Shown: in pieces, positions 8,443 through 17,663 of the stretch
Layout of the letters: each line of letters begins with the position of its first letter
Position numbering within the stretch: the first letter of the stretch is position 1
NCBI RefSeq assembly: GCF_002847445.1
Contig: NZ_CP025430.1
Location: 2,728,001 to 2,792,000 of the forward strand
Direction: 5' to 3'
DNA: 64,000 nt
From: Paracoccus zhejiangensis
Lineage (GTDB): Bacteria; Pseudomonadota; Alphaproteobacteria; Rhodobacterales; Rhodobacteraceae
Position numbers and translations under genes: made by a program
Notes under the pieces: model-generated
The model's database searches: none
What the model was told of the DNA's origin: nothing
The model's input: the letters and a program-made list of their open reading frames with translations, nothing else

Positions 8443-9438
8443 TCAGGCTGCCGGGGCCCAGGTCGCACCGGCGGGATCGGCGGTCCCGACCGAGCGATAC
8501 AGCGCGGCCTCGCCGGTCATCGAGGGGGTCAGAGTATAGGGCAGGTTCTCCGGCACGCTCATCGTATCGCCCGGTGCCAAGGTGGCGCTGCCACCCTCCC
8601 AGACCACTTTCCAATGCCCCTTCACCGGCATCAGCACCGCCGGATGGTCATGGCTCTGGCTCGCCTCCGAGGCCGAGCGGTTGGTGATGAAATCAACCTC
8701 GAAGCCCGGCTTGTCGCGCAGCTTGCCGTTCTCGCCGATGACCCGTGCCGACTGACGGTCGGCCAGCGCCATCAGGTCCAGATAGCGGGCGACATAGTGA
8801 GGCACCACATCGGCGGTCGTGGGTTCGGGGAAGGCCTTCAGCTCGTCTTCGGTCAGCAGCGGCATGGGCTTTTCGCCCTCGGGCAGCGCCTGGCCCTTCT
8901 TGCTGTCGTAAAGCTTGCCCTTGGATGACAGGATCAGCCCGTGGTCGCGCGCATCCTCGATCACCTGCGGCGCCCAGATCACCCCGCCCCCGGCATCGTC
9001 GCCGCCGAGGATCGCCATGATCATGCCGTAATCGGTGCCGATATTCTCGAAGCCGCGGAAGATGCCGGTGGGGATGTTGAAGATGTCGCCCTCTTCCAGC
9101 ACCACCTCGCCCGCATTGCCCCAGCGGCCCCAGAAGAAGCGCCAGCGGCCCTTGAGGACGAAGAACACCTCGGCGGTGCGGTGCGAATGCAGGCTGTTGC
9201 GGCATTTCGGCGGCTGGCCGGCGGCGCCGATGTTGAAGCCGTGCGGGATCGAGATATGCACATGCTGGTCCGGGCTTTCGCTGACCCCGCCGCCGATGAT
9301 GGTGAAGTTCTCCTTCTGGTTCGATCCCGGCGTATGGGCATCGATGAAGGCGGTCTTGCAGGGTTGCAGGTCGCCATAGCGGACGATGCGCGCCTCCATC
9401 TCGGCGCTGGTGATGCGGTCTCGTTCGAGGGTTTCCAT
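8443..9438 (-). CDS. Two-domain cupin (bicupin) protein
   Basis: 331 residues. The first cupin is around residues 60-150, with metal-ligand-like histidines in LHSHRTAEVFFVLKGRWRFF and a GDIFNIPTGIFRGFEN second motif. The second, shorter cupin is around 245-320 (SHDHPAVLMPVKGHWKVVW, LAPGDTMSVPENLPYTL). The arrangement is like ring-cleaving cupin dioxygenases or sugar-modifying bicupins, but no specific family was identified. The ATG at 9438 overlaps the stop of the upstream SnoaL-like gene (ATGA). It is probably a metal-dependent enzyme acting on the same compound as its SnoaL-like neighbours. Confidence 0.75.
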   Translation of the reverse strand: METLERDRITSAEMEARIVRYGDLQPCKTAFIDAHTPGSNQKENFTIIGGGVSESPDQHVHISIPHGFNIGAAGQPPKCRNSLHSHRTAEVFFVLKGRWRFFWGRWGNAGEVVLEEGDIFNIPTGIFRGFENIGTDYGMIMAILGGDDAGGGVIWAPQVIEDARDHGLILSSKGKLYDSKKGQALPEGEKPMPLLTEDELKAFPEPTTADVVPHYVARYLDLMALADRQSARVIGENGKLRDKPGFEVDFITNRSASEASQSHDHPAVLMPVKGHWKVVWEGGSATLAPGDTMSVPENLPYTLTPSMTGEAALYRSVGTADPAGATWAPAA

Positions 9439-10442
9439 CAGAGATCTCCGGTGTGCAGATGGATCTGTTTCCAGATCGCGACTTCGTCAAACAGGGTGAA
9501 TTCACGGCGCAGTCCCCAGGGGCCGAACTCGGCATGGGTAAAGCCCATGACATGGACCGGCGCGCCGGTGGGCGGCCCGAAGCGGCCGAAGCCGTCATGC
9601 AGCCCGTCAAGGCTCCAGCGGATCGCGGCGCGGTGCGGCTGATGCGGGTCCGAGCGACCGATGACGTGATGGACCGCGAAGCGCGCCGAGGGAAAGGACG
9701 AGCGCAGGCGCATCCACATCGCCTCGGCCGCCTGTTGACCCCAACCGCCATGACCGCCGGCATGTTCGATGCGCACGGCACGGTCATATTCCAGGCGGAT
9801 CACGGAAATGTCCTTCTCCATGATCCGGGTGACGATCTCGGCCAGCCGGGCGCCCCATTCGCTGTCATTGCCGCGCGAAGTGTAGGGTCCGGGCTGGTCC
9901 TGATCGGGGGTAAAGGGCCGCGTCGCCTTCTCGGGTCCGCCCTCGGCGATGATCCGGGCGCGGGCGAAATCGGCGGGGTCATGGCCCAGTTGCCGGGCCT
10001 GATCGCCGGTGTCATAGGCCAGCCATTCGTCGTCGATCACCTCGTCCAGAACCGAGCAATCGGCGATGCAGCGCACGGTGAAGCGCTTGCCCGAGGGCGG
10101 GCCCCAGACGCCGTGGCCAGTATGGGTGCCGGTGATGACGCTGCGATGCGACGACAGGTATCGCCCGTTCGGATCGCCCGACCAGATCACATCCTCGCCG
10201 AGAATCTCGAGATCGGGAAAGGCGGCCATCTTGGCCAGCGTGTCATTGATGACCGACTGGTTGCCGATCTTCATCCCGCCGGCATTGCGCATGATCATCT
10301 GCGGCCCATAGGCGGTTTCCAACAGCGCGATGCCGCGATCTTCCCAGATGTCCTTGGTGATCCCGAGGATATAGCTGACCGGATCGTCATAGCGCGGCGC
10401 GGGGCGCGCGCCCTGCTCGACCGGGTTCGGATCGGCACTCAT
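9438..10442 (-). CDS. Tandem SnoaL-like (NTF2-fold) protein A
   Basis: 334 residues with two SnoaL/NTF2-like halves, about 20-165 and 195-334. It is a clear paralogue of the next gene upstream: both start the fold with YILGIT(K/R)(D/E)IWEDRGIA and end with GLRRE(F/W)(T/V)LFDE(V/T)AIWKQI. The second half carries His-rich segments (VHHVIGRSDPHQPHRA). SnoaL-fold proteins include polyketide cyclases, ester cyclases, isomerases and dehydratases, as well as non-catalytic binders. The ATG at 10442 overlaps the stop of the paralogue (ATGA). The function is unknown; an enzyme of the locus-specific pathway is inferred. Confidence 0.75.
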   Translation of the reverse strand: MSADPNPVEQGARPAPRYDDPVSYILGITKDIWEDRGIALLETAYGPQMIMRNAGGMKIGNQSVINDTLAKMAAFPDLEILGEDVIWSGDPNGRYLSSHRSVITGTHTGHGVWGPPSGKRFTVRCIADCSVLDEVIDDEWLAYDTGDQARQLGHDPADFARARIIAEGGPEKATRPFTPDQDQPGPYTSRGNDSEWGARLAEIVTRIMEKDISVIRLEYDRAVRIEHAGGHGGWGQQAAEAMWMRLRSSFPSARFAVHHVIGRSDPHQPHRAAIRWSLDGLHDGFGRFGPPTGAPVHVMGFTHAEFGPWGLRREFTLFDEVAIWKQIHLHTGDL

Positions 10443-11416
10443 AGCTCACCCGTATGCAAAAGGATTTGCTTCCAGATCGCGGTCTCATCGAACAGCACCC
10501 ATTCGCGGCGCAGACCCCGGGGACCGAACTCGGCATGGCACATGCCCATGACATGCAGCTCGGCCCCGGTCGGTCGGCCAAAGGCGCCCCAGCCGGAATG
10601 TTTTCCGGTCAGGCTCCAGCGCAGGGCGGCGCGGGGCGGCATCATCGGATCGTCGCGGCCGATGACGTGGTGGATGGTGAAGGTCGCCGCAGGCAGCGCG
10701 GCGCGCAGGCCCATCCAGAAATGATCGGCAGCCTCGCGGCCATGGGCGGTCACGCCGCCCGGATGTTCCAGCTGCGCGGCCCGGTCATATTCCGTGCCGA
10801 TGACGGCCAGGTCAGCGCCCATGATCCGGGTCAGCAGGTCGGCATAACGCTGGCCCCATTCATTGTCGTTGCCGCGACCGAGATAGGGGCCGGGCCGGTC
10901 GGTGGCGGGGGTCAGCGGGCGCGATGCCGCCTCGGCCCCGCCCTCGGAGGCGATCTGGGCGCGGGCAAAATCGCGCGGGTCCAGACCCATCTGGCGCACG
11001 ATGGCACCCTGATCGCGGATCAGCCATTCATCATTGATCTGGTTGGCGATGGCATGGCAGTCGGCCAGGATGCGATAGTGCAGCTTGCGCCCGGTGGCCT
11101 TGCCATAGATGCCATCGCCCGCATGGGTGGCGGTCGAGAAGACCCGGTGCGAGGACAGCATCCCCTCCTCGGGCGTGCCTGACCAGATCACATCCTCGCC
11201 CAGCAATTGCCTGTCGGGAAACTCGGCCAGCGTCGCCATGGTCGCCGCGATCACATCGCCATTGCCGACCACCACCGAGGCGGGCGAGCGCACGACGATA
11301 TCGGGTGCGTAATACTGGTGCAGCGTGGCGATGCCGCGGTCTTCCCAGATCTCGCGGGTGATCCCGAGGATATAGTCGGGGAAGTCGCGGAACTTGGGGT
11401 CGAAATCCTTCATCAT
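10439..11416 (-). CDS. Tandem SnoaL-like (NTF2-fold) protein B
   Basis: 325 residues, two NTF2-like halves. The C-terminal ~90 residues follow protein A closely (HHVIGRDDPMMPPRAALRW, HVMGMCHAEFGPRGLRRE), so the pair arose by tandem duplication. The start is chosen at 11416 because ggaagg lies 6 nt before it; ATGs at 11422 and 11413 are alternatives. The gene overlaps the 3' end of lacI by 4 bp. The family includes cyclases, hydratases and isomerases, and the precise reaction here is unknown. Keeping two near-identical-architecture copies side by side suggests a heteromer or two related substrates. Confidence 0.75.
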   Translation of the reverse strand: MMKDFDPKFRDFPDYILGITREIWEDRGIATLHQYYAPDIVVRSPASVVVGNGDVIAATMATLAEFPDRQLLGEDVIWSGTPEEGMLSSHRVFSTATHAGDGIYGKATGRKLHYRILADCHAIANQINDEWLIRDQGAIVRQMGLDPRDFARAQIASEGGAEAASRPLTPATDRPGPYLGRGNDNEWGQRYADLLTRIMGADLAVIGTEYDRAAQLEHPGGVTAHGREAADHFWMGLRAALPAATFTIHHVIGRDDPMMPPRAALRWSLTGKHSGWGAFGRPTGAELHVMGMCHAEFGPRGLRREWVLFDETAIWKQILLHTGEL

Positions 11417-12432
11417 ATCCATCCTTCCGGTATCCGGGCCGAGCCGCGCAGGATCAGCGGCCCGTCGATCTCGATCTTTTCCGCCTGCCGCGCCGGGTCC
11501 TCGATCTTGCCAAGGATGGTCTCGACCGTGGCCTGAACCATGCGGTTGACTGGCTGGCGCACCGTGGTCAGGTTGTAGGCCGGCCACTCCGCCAGCGGCA
11601 CATCGTCATAGCCGACGATGGAAACGTCTTCCGGGATGCGCAGGCCCAGCTCGAACCGCAGCACATCCATGACGGCGAAAGCCATGTGGTCATTGCCGAC
11701 GAAGATCGCGTCGGGCGGTTCAGTCAGCGCCATCATCTGCCGCGCCGCCTCGGCGGCAGCCTCGCGCGCATACATGCCGTCAATCACCGCGACGGGCTGT
11801 TGCCCGGCGGCGGTCAGCGTGTCGAGGAACCCGCGCCGACGGTCGCGCCCCGTGGATGATCCCTCCCATCCGGCGATATGGGCGATGCGGCGATGCCCGC
11901 CGGCCAGCAGGAACTCGGCTACCTTCACCCCGCCCGCGACATTGGCCGAGGTGACCGAGGAATGGGTGGTTCCGTCCTGCCCCCGGTTGAACATCACAAC
12001 CGGAATGCCGGCGGCGCCGCAGCGCGCGGTCAGGTCATTGGTCATGGCGACCGAGGCGGTGATGATGCCATCGACCTGGTAGTCGATCAGCTCCTGCATC
12101 ACCTCGGCCACCTGGCTGTCCGAGTTCTCGGCCATGAAGATCAGGATGTGATAGCCATCGGCCTGCAGCGCGCGCGACAGGCGCTCGATCGCAACCGGGT
12201 AGAACTGGTTTTCCAGATAGGCCACCACAAGCCCGATGATCCGCGAGCGCCCGGTGATCAGCGAGCGCGCCAGCACATTCGGGCGATAGCCCAGCTGATC
12301 CGCCGCCGCCCGCACCTTTTCCGCCATGGCGGGCGAGACCGAGGCCCCGGGGGTAAAGACCCGGCTGACCGCCGACTGGCTGACCCCGGCCAGCCGCGCC
12401 ACATCTTGCGAAGTTACCTTTTCCACCGTCAT
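11413..12432 (-). CDS. LacI-family transcriptional regulator of the SnoaL/HisD locus
   Basis: 339 residues. The HTH is at residues 7-26 (TSQDVARLAGVSQSAVSRVF), followed by a LacI/GalR-type periplasmic-binding-like effector domain (IIGLVVAYLENQFYPVAIE, AIFVGNDHMAFAVMDVL, VSIVGYDDVPLAEWP). The ATG at 12432 overlaps the SDR stop (TGATG). The gene lies inside the operon, between the dehydrogenases and the SnoaL genes, so it should be autoregulated. Two identical palindromes with the central CG typical of LacI operators lie at 19047-19062 and 21463-21478, and I infer these are its sites. The effector is probably the imported substrate or an early intermediate. Confidence 0.9.
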   Translation of the reverse strand: MTVEKVTSQDVARLAGVSQSAVSRVFTPGASVSPAMAEKVRAAADQLGYRPNVLARSLITGRSRIIGLVVAYLENQFYPVAIERLSRALQADGYHILIFMAENSDSQVAEVMQELIDYQVDGIITASVAMTNDLTARCGAAGIPVVMFNRGQDGTTHSSVTSANVAGGVKVAEFLLAGGHRRIAHIAGWEGSSTGRDRRRGFLDTLTAAGQQPVAVIDGMYAREAAAEAARQMMALTEPPDAIFVGNDHMAFAVMDVLRFELGLRIPEDVSIVGYDDVPLAEWPAYNLTTVRQPVNRMVQATVETILGKIEDPARQAEKIEIDGPLILRGSARIPEGWI

Positions 12433-13196
12433 CAGTCCGCCGTCCAACCTCCGTCAACCATCAGCGCCGAACCTGTTACCAAGGCCGAGGCATCCGAGGC
12501 CAGATAGATCACCGCGCCCATGATGTCCTCGACCTCGCCGACGCGGCCCAGCTTGATCTTCTCCTCGATCCAGCGGACGCGCTCGGGGTTGGCGAAGGTC
12601 GCCTCGGTCAAGGGCGTGCGGATGAAGGTCGGGCAGACGCTGTTGATCCGCACCCGGTCGCGGCCCCATTCCAGCGCCATCGACTTCAGCATCCCCTCCA
12701 GCCCGTGCTTGGTGGCGCAGTAAAGCGCCCGGTCGGTGCCGCCGACATGGCCCATCTGGCTGGAAATATGGATGATCGAGCCGCCCTTCCTCGCTGCGAT
12801 CATCTTGCGGGCAACAGCCGCCGAGAGGAAATAGGCGCCGCGCAGATTGACCCCGACCACCGCGTCGAAATCCTCGGGTCGTGTTTCGAGCGCCGGCGAA
12901 TGCCGCGCCAGCCCGGCCGAGTTCACCACCACGTCAAAGCCCGGTTCCGCCTCGAGCGTTGCGGCCATGGCAGCGGGGTCGGCCACATCCAGCGCCAGCG
13001 CACTGGCGCTTTGGCCCCGCGCGGTCAGCTCGTCCACCACCGCCTGCAGCTTCTCGACGCCCCGCGCGGCACAGACCACATGCGCCCCCTGCCCGGCCAG
13101 CGCCGCCGCGCAGGCGGCACCGATGCCGGACGAGGCACCCGTGACCAGGGCCCGGCGGCCATCAAGGCGGAAGGTGGGGGAAACGGGCAGGCTCAT
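12432..13196 (-). CDS. Short-chain dehydrogenase/reductase (SDR)
   Basis: 254 residues, classical SDR length. The cofactor motif is ALVTGASSGIGAA near residues 16-28, the NNAG-equivalent is VVNSAGLAR, the catalytic Ser is in IIHISSQMG and the YxxxK is YCATKHG. The C-terminal SALMVDGGW is typical of FabG-like oxidoreductases acting on sugars, polyols or hydroxy acids. It starts 3 bp after the HisD-like gene ends and overlaps lacI at its stop. The small acidic-residue pattern for NAD versus NADP is not clear enough to call. Confidence 0.9.
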   Translation of the reverse strand: MSLPVSPTFRLDGRRALVTGASSGIGAACAAALAGQGAHVVCAARGVEKLQAVVDELTARGQSASALALDVADPAAMAATLEAEPGFDVVVNSAGLARHSPALETRPEDFDAVVGVNLRGAYFLSAAVARKMIAARKGGSIIHISSQMGHVGGTDRALYCATKHGLEGMLKSMALEWGRDRVRINSVCPTFIRTPLTEATFANPERVRWIEEKIKLGRVGEVEDIMGAVIYLASDASALVTGSALMVDGGWTAD

Positions 13197-13199
13197 GAT

Positions 13200-14528
13200 C
13201 TACTCGGCCGCATCGCGATAGGGGGCCGGTGCGCCATAGGGGACATTGATCCCGCCATAGCGGCGCACCCGGATATTGCATTGCTCGGCATGGCCGACGA
13301 AACCTTCCAAGAGGCACAGGCGCGAACCATATTCGCCCACCAGCGTCGCCGCCTCGTCGGTCGTCACCCGCTGATAGCTGTGGGTCTTCAGGAACTTGCC
13401 GACCCACAAACCGCCGGTATAGCGCCCGGCCTTCTTGGTCGGCAGGGTGTGGTTGGTGCCGATCACCTTGTCACCATTGGCGACATTGGTGCGCGGGCCA
13501 AGGAACAGCGCGCCATAGCTGTGCATCTTCTCCAGATACCAGTCGTCGCGGTCGGTCATCACCTGCACATGCTCATAGGCCAGATCATTGGCCAGCTGCA
13601 GCATCTCGTCATGGCTGTCGCACAGATAGACATCGCCGTAATCGCGCCACGAGGCCAGCGCCGTCTCGCGCGTGGGCAGAAGGTCCAGAAGCCGGTCTAT
13701 CTCGGCCAGCGTCTCCTCGGCCAGCTTGCGGCTGTTGGTGATGAGGCAGGCGGGCGAGTTATAGCCATGCTCGGCCTGACCCAAGAGATCGGTGGCGCAC
13801 AGTTCCGCATCCACAGTGTCATCGGCGATCACCATGGTCTCGGTCGGGCCGGCGAAAAGGTCGATGCCGACGCGGCCGTAAAGCTGGCGCTTGGCCTCGG
13901 CGACGAAGGCATTGCCGGGGCCAACCAGCATGTGCACCGGCTCGATCGTCTCGGTGCCGATGGCCATGGCGCCGACCGCCTGCATCCCGCCGAGAACATA
14001 GATCTCATGCGCCCCGCCCAGATGCTGGGCGGCAACGATGGCCGGATGCGGTGCACCATTGACCGGCGGCGCCGCCGAGACGATGCGCGGCACGCCGGCG
14101 ACCGAGGCGGTCAGCACCGACATATGCGCCGAGGCGACCATCGGGAACTTGCCGCCCGGCACGTAGCAGCCGACCGATTGCACCGGGATATTGCGATGAC
14201 CCAGCACCACGCCCGGCAGGGTCTCGACCTCGATATCCTGCAAGGATGCCCTCTGCGCCTCGGCAAAGCGGCGGATCTGGGTCTGGGCGAAGCGGATATC
14301 CTCCATGTCCCGCGTGCTGACCTGCTGCATGGCGGCCTCGATCTCGGACGGCGACAGGCGGAACGAGGGCGGATCGTATTTGTCAAAGGTCACCGACAAA
14401 TCGCGGATGGCGGCATCACCCCGCGTCTCGATATCCTTCAGCGTCGCCTCGACCGTCGCGCTGACGCGGGCATCATCCTCGGCCCGCGCCTCGGCCGGCT
14501 TGCCGGATTTCAGATGTTGAATTGCCAT
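13200..14528 (-). CDS. Histidinol-dehydrogenase-like oxidoreductase (second copy)
   Basis: 442 residues from the ATG at 14528, which has gagaagg 10 nt upstream; longer starts lack an RBS. The HisD metal and catalytic residues are present: [33 protein letters not shown] and the late His in [11 protein letters not shown]. The N-terminus and the GYNSPA segment are closer to sulfopropanediol dehydrogenase HpsN-type proteins than to biosynthetic HisD, and a ~20-residue C-terminal extension is present. The gene follows the ABC ATPase in the operon, so it likely oxidises an imported alcohol or its derivative to a carboxylate. The substrate is unproven. Confidence 0.85.
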   Translation of the reverse strand: MAIQHLKSGKPAEARAEDDARVSATVEATLKDIETRGDAAIRDLSVTFDKYDPPSFRLSPSEIEAAMQQVSTRDMEDIRFAQTQIRRFAEAQRASLQDIEVETLPGVVLGHRNIPVQSVGCYVPGGKFPMVASAHMSVLTASVAGVPRIVSAAPPVNGAPHPAIVAAQHLGGAHEIYVLGGMQAVGAMAIGTETIEPVHMLVGPGNAFVAEAKRQLYGRVGIDLFAGPTETMVIADDTVDAELCATDLLGQAEHGYNSPACLITNSRKLAEETLAEIDRLLDLLPTRETALASWRDYGDVYLCDSHDEMLQLANDLAYEHVQVMTDRDDWYLEKMHSYGALFLGPRTNVANGDKVIGTNHTLPTKKAGRYTGGLWVGKFLKTHSYQRVTTDEAATLVGEYGSRLCLLEGFVGHAEQCNIRVRRYGGINVPYGAPAPYRDAAE

Positions 14529-14598
14529 AATTTCATGCCTTCTCGAAATGCGGGCGCTGCCGCGTCCTGTCCTGTTCACCGGGGCGGGGCGTCTGCCC

Positions 14599-15651
14599 TC
14601 ACCCGGTCATGCGCTGGCCGGTCTTGGCGTCGAACAGGTGGCACATCGCGGCGGGAATGCTGGTGCCGACCGTTTCGCCGATCTCGGCGCGGAAATCCTT
14701 GGGTGCCTTGATCGAGACCAGCGCCTCGCCGATGCGATAGGAGATCATCGAGGACTCTCCCAGCAGCTCCATCGAATAGACCGGCGCGCTCAGCTCGCCA
14801 CCCTCGGCGGCCAGCGACACGTCCTCGGCCCGGAAGCCCAGGATCACCGGCCCGTCATGGGCCACGTCGAGGCCCGGCACGCGGATGCCCTCGGCCTCGA
14901 AGACGCCGTTTCGCAATGTGCCCTCGACCAGGTTCATCGCCGGACTGCCGATGAAGCTGGCCACGAAGGTATTGGCGGGGTTGTCATAGATATCCGTGGG
15001 TGTGCCGACCTGCTGGATCTTGCCCTTGTTCATGACCACAACCCGGTCGGCCAGCGTCATCGCCTCGATCTGGTCATGGGTGACATATATGGTCGTGGTC
15101 TTCAGCTTGTGCTGCAGGTTCTTGATCTGCGCCCGGGTCGAGACGCGCAGCTTGGCGTCGAGGTTCGACAGCGGCTCATCCATCAGGAAGACCGTGGGCT
15201 TGCGGACAATGGCGCGGCCAAGCGCCACCCGCTGACGCTGCCCGCCGGACAGCGCGGCGGGGCGGCGGTCCAGGAGATCGGTCAGTTCCACCATGGCGGC
15301 GGCGGCCATGACCTTCTCGTGATGCTGTTCCTTCGGGACCTTGCGGACCTTCAGCGGGAAGCGGATGTTCTCATAGACCGAAAGCTGCGGGTAAAGCCCG
15401 TAGGACTGGAACACCATGGCGATGTCGCGGTCCTTGGGCTCCAGCTTGTTGACCATGCGGTCGCCCAGCCAGATCTCGCCCTCGGTCACATCCTCAAGTC
15501 CCGCTATCATCCGCATGGTTGTGGACTTGCCGCAGCCCGACGGCCCCAGCAGCACGATGAATTCCTGATCGGCGATATGCAGGTCGAAATTGTCGACCCC
15601 GGTATAGGCGCCCCAACGCTTGCAGATATTCTTGAGACGAAGTTCAGCCAT
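14599..15651 (-). CDS. ABC transporter ATPase, MalK/UgpC type
   Basis: 350 residues. Walker A is GPSGCGKST (37-45), the Q-loop [10 protein letters not shown], the signature [15 protein letters not shown], Walker [13 protein letters not shown] and the switch His in [11 protein letters not shown]-terminal TOBE-like regulatory part follows from about residue 235. This is the CUT1 (sugar/glycerol-phosphate) type ATPase that energises the two permeases immediately upstream. The ATG at 15651 follows the permease stop by 6 bp. Confidence 0.95.
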   Translation of the reverse strand: MAELRLKNICKRWGAYTGVDNFDLHIADQEFIVLLGPSGCGKSTTMRMIAGLEDVTEGEIWLGDRMVNKLEPKDRDIAMVFQSYGLYPQLSVYENIRFPLKVRKVPKEQHHEKVMAAAAMVELTDLLDRRPAALSGGQRQRVALGRAIVRKPTVFLMDEPLSNLDAKLRVSTRAQIKNLQHKLKTTTIYVTHDQIEAMTLADRVVVMNKGKIQQVGTPTDIYDNPANTFVASFIGSPAMNLVEGTLRNGVFEAEGIRVPGLDVAHDGPVILGFRAEDVSLAAEGGELSAPVYSMELLGESSMISYRIGEALVSIKAPKDFRAEIGETVGTSIPAAMCHLFDAKTGQRMTG

Positions 15652-15657
15652 CTGATT

Positions 15658-16539
15658 TCAACCTTTCACGGCGCCGGCGGTCAGGCCGCTGACGATCTGG
15701 CGCTGGAAGACCATGACCAGCACGAAGAGCGGGGCCATCGCCGAGACGGCGGCGGACACGGCCAGCATCACCTTGCCTTCCTGCTGGGTCGAGCCGAGGA
15801 AGCTCGCGATTTTCGGGACCATCGTCTGGTTTTCCTGCGTCAGCAGCATCGAGGTCACGGTGAAGTCGTTATAGGCCAGCAGGAAGCTGAAGAGGCCCGT
15901 CGTCACCACGCCCGGCCACATCACCGGGATCACCGCCAGCCGGAAGGCCTGGAACCGGGTACAGCCATCGACCAGCGCGCTTTCATCCAGGTCCTTGGGG
16001 ATGGTCATGAAGAAGGAATGCAGCATCCACAGGGTAAAGGGCTGGTTGATCGCCACCAGCACGATGATGGTGGTGGGCAGATAGCCCCAGATGTTCATCT
16101 CGAAGAAGGGCAGCAGATAGCCCGAGACCAGCGTCACATGCGGCATGGCCCGAAAGATCAGCGCCGCGATCAGAAGCCAGAAGGTATAGCGGAACCCTGA
16201 ACGCGCCAGCGCATAGCCCCCGAGCGTGCCGAAGGTCAGCGAGATGGTGACCACCGAGACGACGACGATGCTGGTGTTCAGGACGGCCTTCCAGAAGCCC
16301 TGCTGGATCCACGCGGCTTCATAGGCATCGCCGGTGAAGGTGCCGCCGGTCTGCTGCAGCGTCTTCGGCCCGAAGATCGCGTTCATCCAGTCGGTGCGCG
16401 AGAAGAAATCGGCCTCGACCTTGAACGAGCCCCAGGCGGTCCAGACGAAGGGAAAGGCGGCCAGCAGCACCCACAGGATGACGAAGCCCGTGGACAGGGC
16501 GACCAGCGGCAGCGGTCTTTGATTCAGTGCCTTTGCCAT
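15658..16539 (-). CDS. CUT1-type ABC permease, MalG-like
   Basis: 293 residues, about six membrane helices, starting with a hydrophobic helix at residues 13-35. The EAA loop that contacts the ATPase is visible as DESALVDGCTRFQAFRLAVI. The length and C-terminal end (RQIVSGLTAGAVKG) are typical of MalG/UgpE permeases for carbohydrates. It pairs with the MalF-like gene 4 bp upstream. Confidence 0.95.
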   Translation of the reverse strand: MAKALNQRPLPLVALSTGFVILWVLLAAFPFVWTAWGSFKVEADFFSRTDWMNAIFGPKTLQQTGGTFTGDAYEAAWIQQGFWKAVLNTSIVVVSVVTISLTFGTLGGYALARSGFRYTFWLLIAALIFRAMPHVTLVSGYLLPFFEMNIWGYLPTTIIVLVAINQPFTLWMLHSFFMTIPKDLDESALVDGCTRFQAFRLAVIPVMWPGVVTTGLFSFLLAYNDFTVTSMLLTQENQTMVPKIASFLGSTQQEGKVMLAVSAAVSAMAPLFVLVMVFQRQIVSGLTAGAVKG

Positions 16540-16543
16540 CGGA

Positions 16544-17572
16544 TCAGCCCTTTCTCTTGAATTCGCGCCAGGTGCGGATCAGCACCGGGGTCAGCAGGAT
16601 CACCACCCCGCCGATGGTCAGCATCGAACTGGCCGCGGCCGAGCCAAACAGCGGGAAATCACCGGACCTGAGGTCGGAATAGATCAGGTAGCTGAGCGAG
16701 GTGGCATTCGCCTCGGCCGAGAAGCCGATGATCGGCTCGAAGACCCGGAAATTGTCCATCAGCTGCATCAGCGCGATGAAGGTCGCCAGCGGCATCAGAT
16801 AGGGGATGGTGACGAAACGGACCCGCTCCCATCGGCTCGCACCATCGACCATGGCGCTTTCCAGCGTGTCCTGCGGCACGGTCTGCAGCCCGGCATAGAA
16901 GACCACGAAGGCAAAGGGCGCGCTGTGCCAGACACCATAGACGAACAGCGTCACCCAGGTCAGCGTGGGCGAGGCCTTCAGCGACAGTTGCGGATCGTTG
17001 AACACCTGCTGCAGCGTCGCCCCGATGACGCCCCGCGCATCGATCATCCAGAACAGCACCAGCGCCCCGATCAGCGGCGTCACGATCATCGGCAAGAGCG
17101 AGAAGAAGATCACCGGCCCCTTCAACCGCGCCGAGACGGTGTTGACGGCGATGGCGATGCAGAAGCCCAGAACGATGACCAGCGGCGTGACGATGAAGGT
17201 ATAGGCCAGCGTGAAGAACAGCGCCTTGTAGAAGGGCAGGTTCATCACCAGCCGCAGGAACTGGCCGAAACTCTCGCTGCTGCGCCAGGCCGCGCCGACC
17301 TCGTCAAAGGCCAGATGGCTGGGGTTCGCGTAGGTGCCCATGCCGTTGAACCGGCCCATCGGGCTTTCGGCGCGCAATTCGCTCATGGCAGCGGCATCCA
17401 CCCGGCGCTCGGTCCTGCAGCCGAAGGGGCCGCAGCTTTCGACCTCGGTCATCATCTGAGGATGTTCGACGAACAGCGACTGATAACCGACCGAGAGGAT
17501 CGGGATCGCGATGAACAGGACCATGGCCAGCAGCGAGGGCCAGATGAAGGCAAGAAAGGTTCTGTGCGGCAT
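16544..17572 (-). CDS. CUT1-type ABC permease, MalF-like
   Basis: 342 residues. An N-terminal helix (FIWPSLLAMVLFIAIPILSV) is followed by an unusually long periplasmic segment, roughly residues 36-110, that includes a Cys pair (SCGPFGC), and then the permease core. The EAA loop reads ESAMVDGASRWERVRFVTIP. With the MalG-like subunit it forms the channel of the importer. The extra periplasmic region may contact the binding protein, as the P2 loop does in MalF. Confidence 0.93.
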   Translation of the reverse strand: MPHRTFLAFIWPSLLAMVLFIAIPILSVGYQSLFVEHPQMMTEVESCGPFGCRTERRVDAAAMSELRAESPMGRFNGMGTYANPSHLAFDEVGAAWRSSESFGQFLRLVMNLPFYKALFFTLAYTFIVTPLVIVLGFCIAIAVNTVSARLKGPVIFFSLLPMIVTPLIGALVLFWMIDARGVIGATLQQVFNDPQLSLKASPTLTWVTLFVYGVWHSAPFAFVVFYAGLQTVPQDTLESAMVDGASRWERVRFVTIPYLMPLATFIALMQLMDNFRVFEPIIGFSAEANATSLSYLIYSDLRSGDFPLFGSAAASSMLTIGGVVILLTPVLIRTWREFKRKG

Positions 17573-17629
17573 CGGTCACTCCGTCGAACAGGTCGGGGCG
17601 GATGGGCGCCTCAGGGCGGGCGAAGAGGA

Positions 17630-17647
17630 CGGGGCCGGGTAGCCCCG
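17630..17647 (-). promoter_or_regulatory. Stem-loop directly downstream of the solute-binding-protein gene
   Basis: A 6-bp stem (cggggc/gccccg) with a 6-nt loop lies in the 91-bp gap between the binding-protein and MalF-like genes. Such GC stems after binding-protein genes commonly protect the upstream mRNA or attenuate downstream expression, giving excess binding protein. There is no U-run, so full termination is unlikely. Confidence 0.45.
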
Positions 17648-17663
17648 CCGAAGTCAGGATCGG

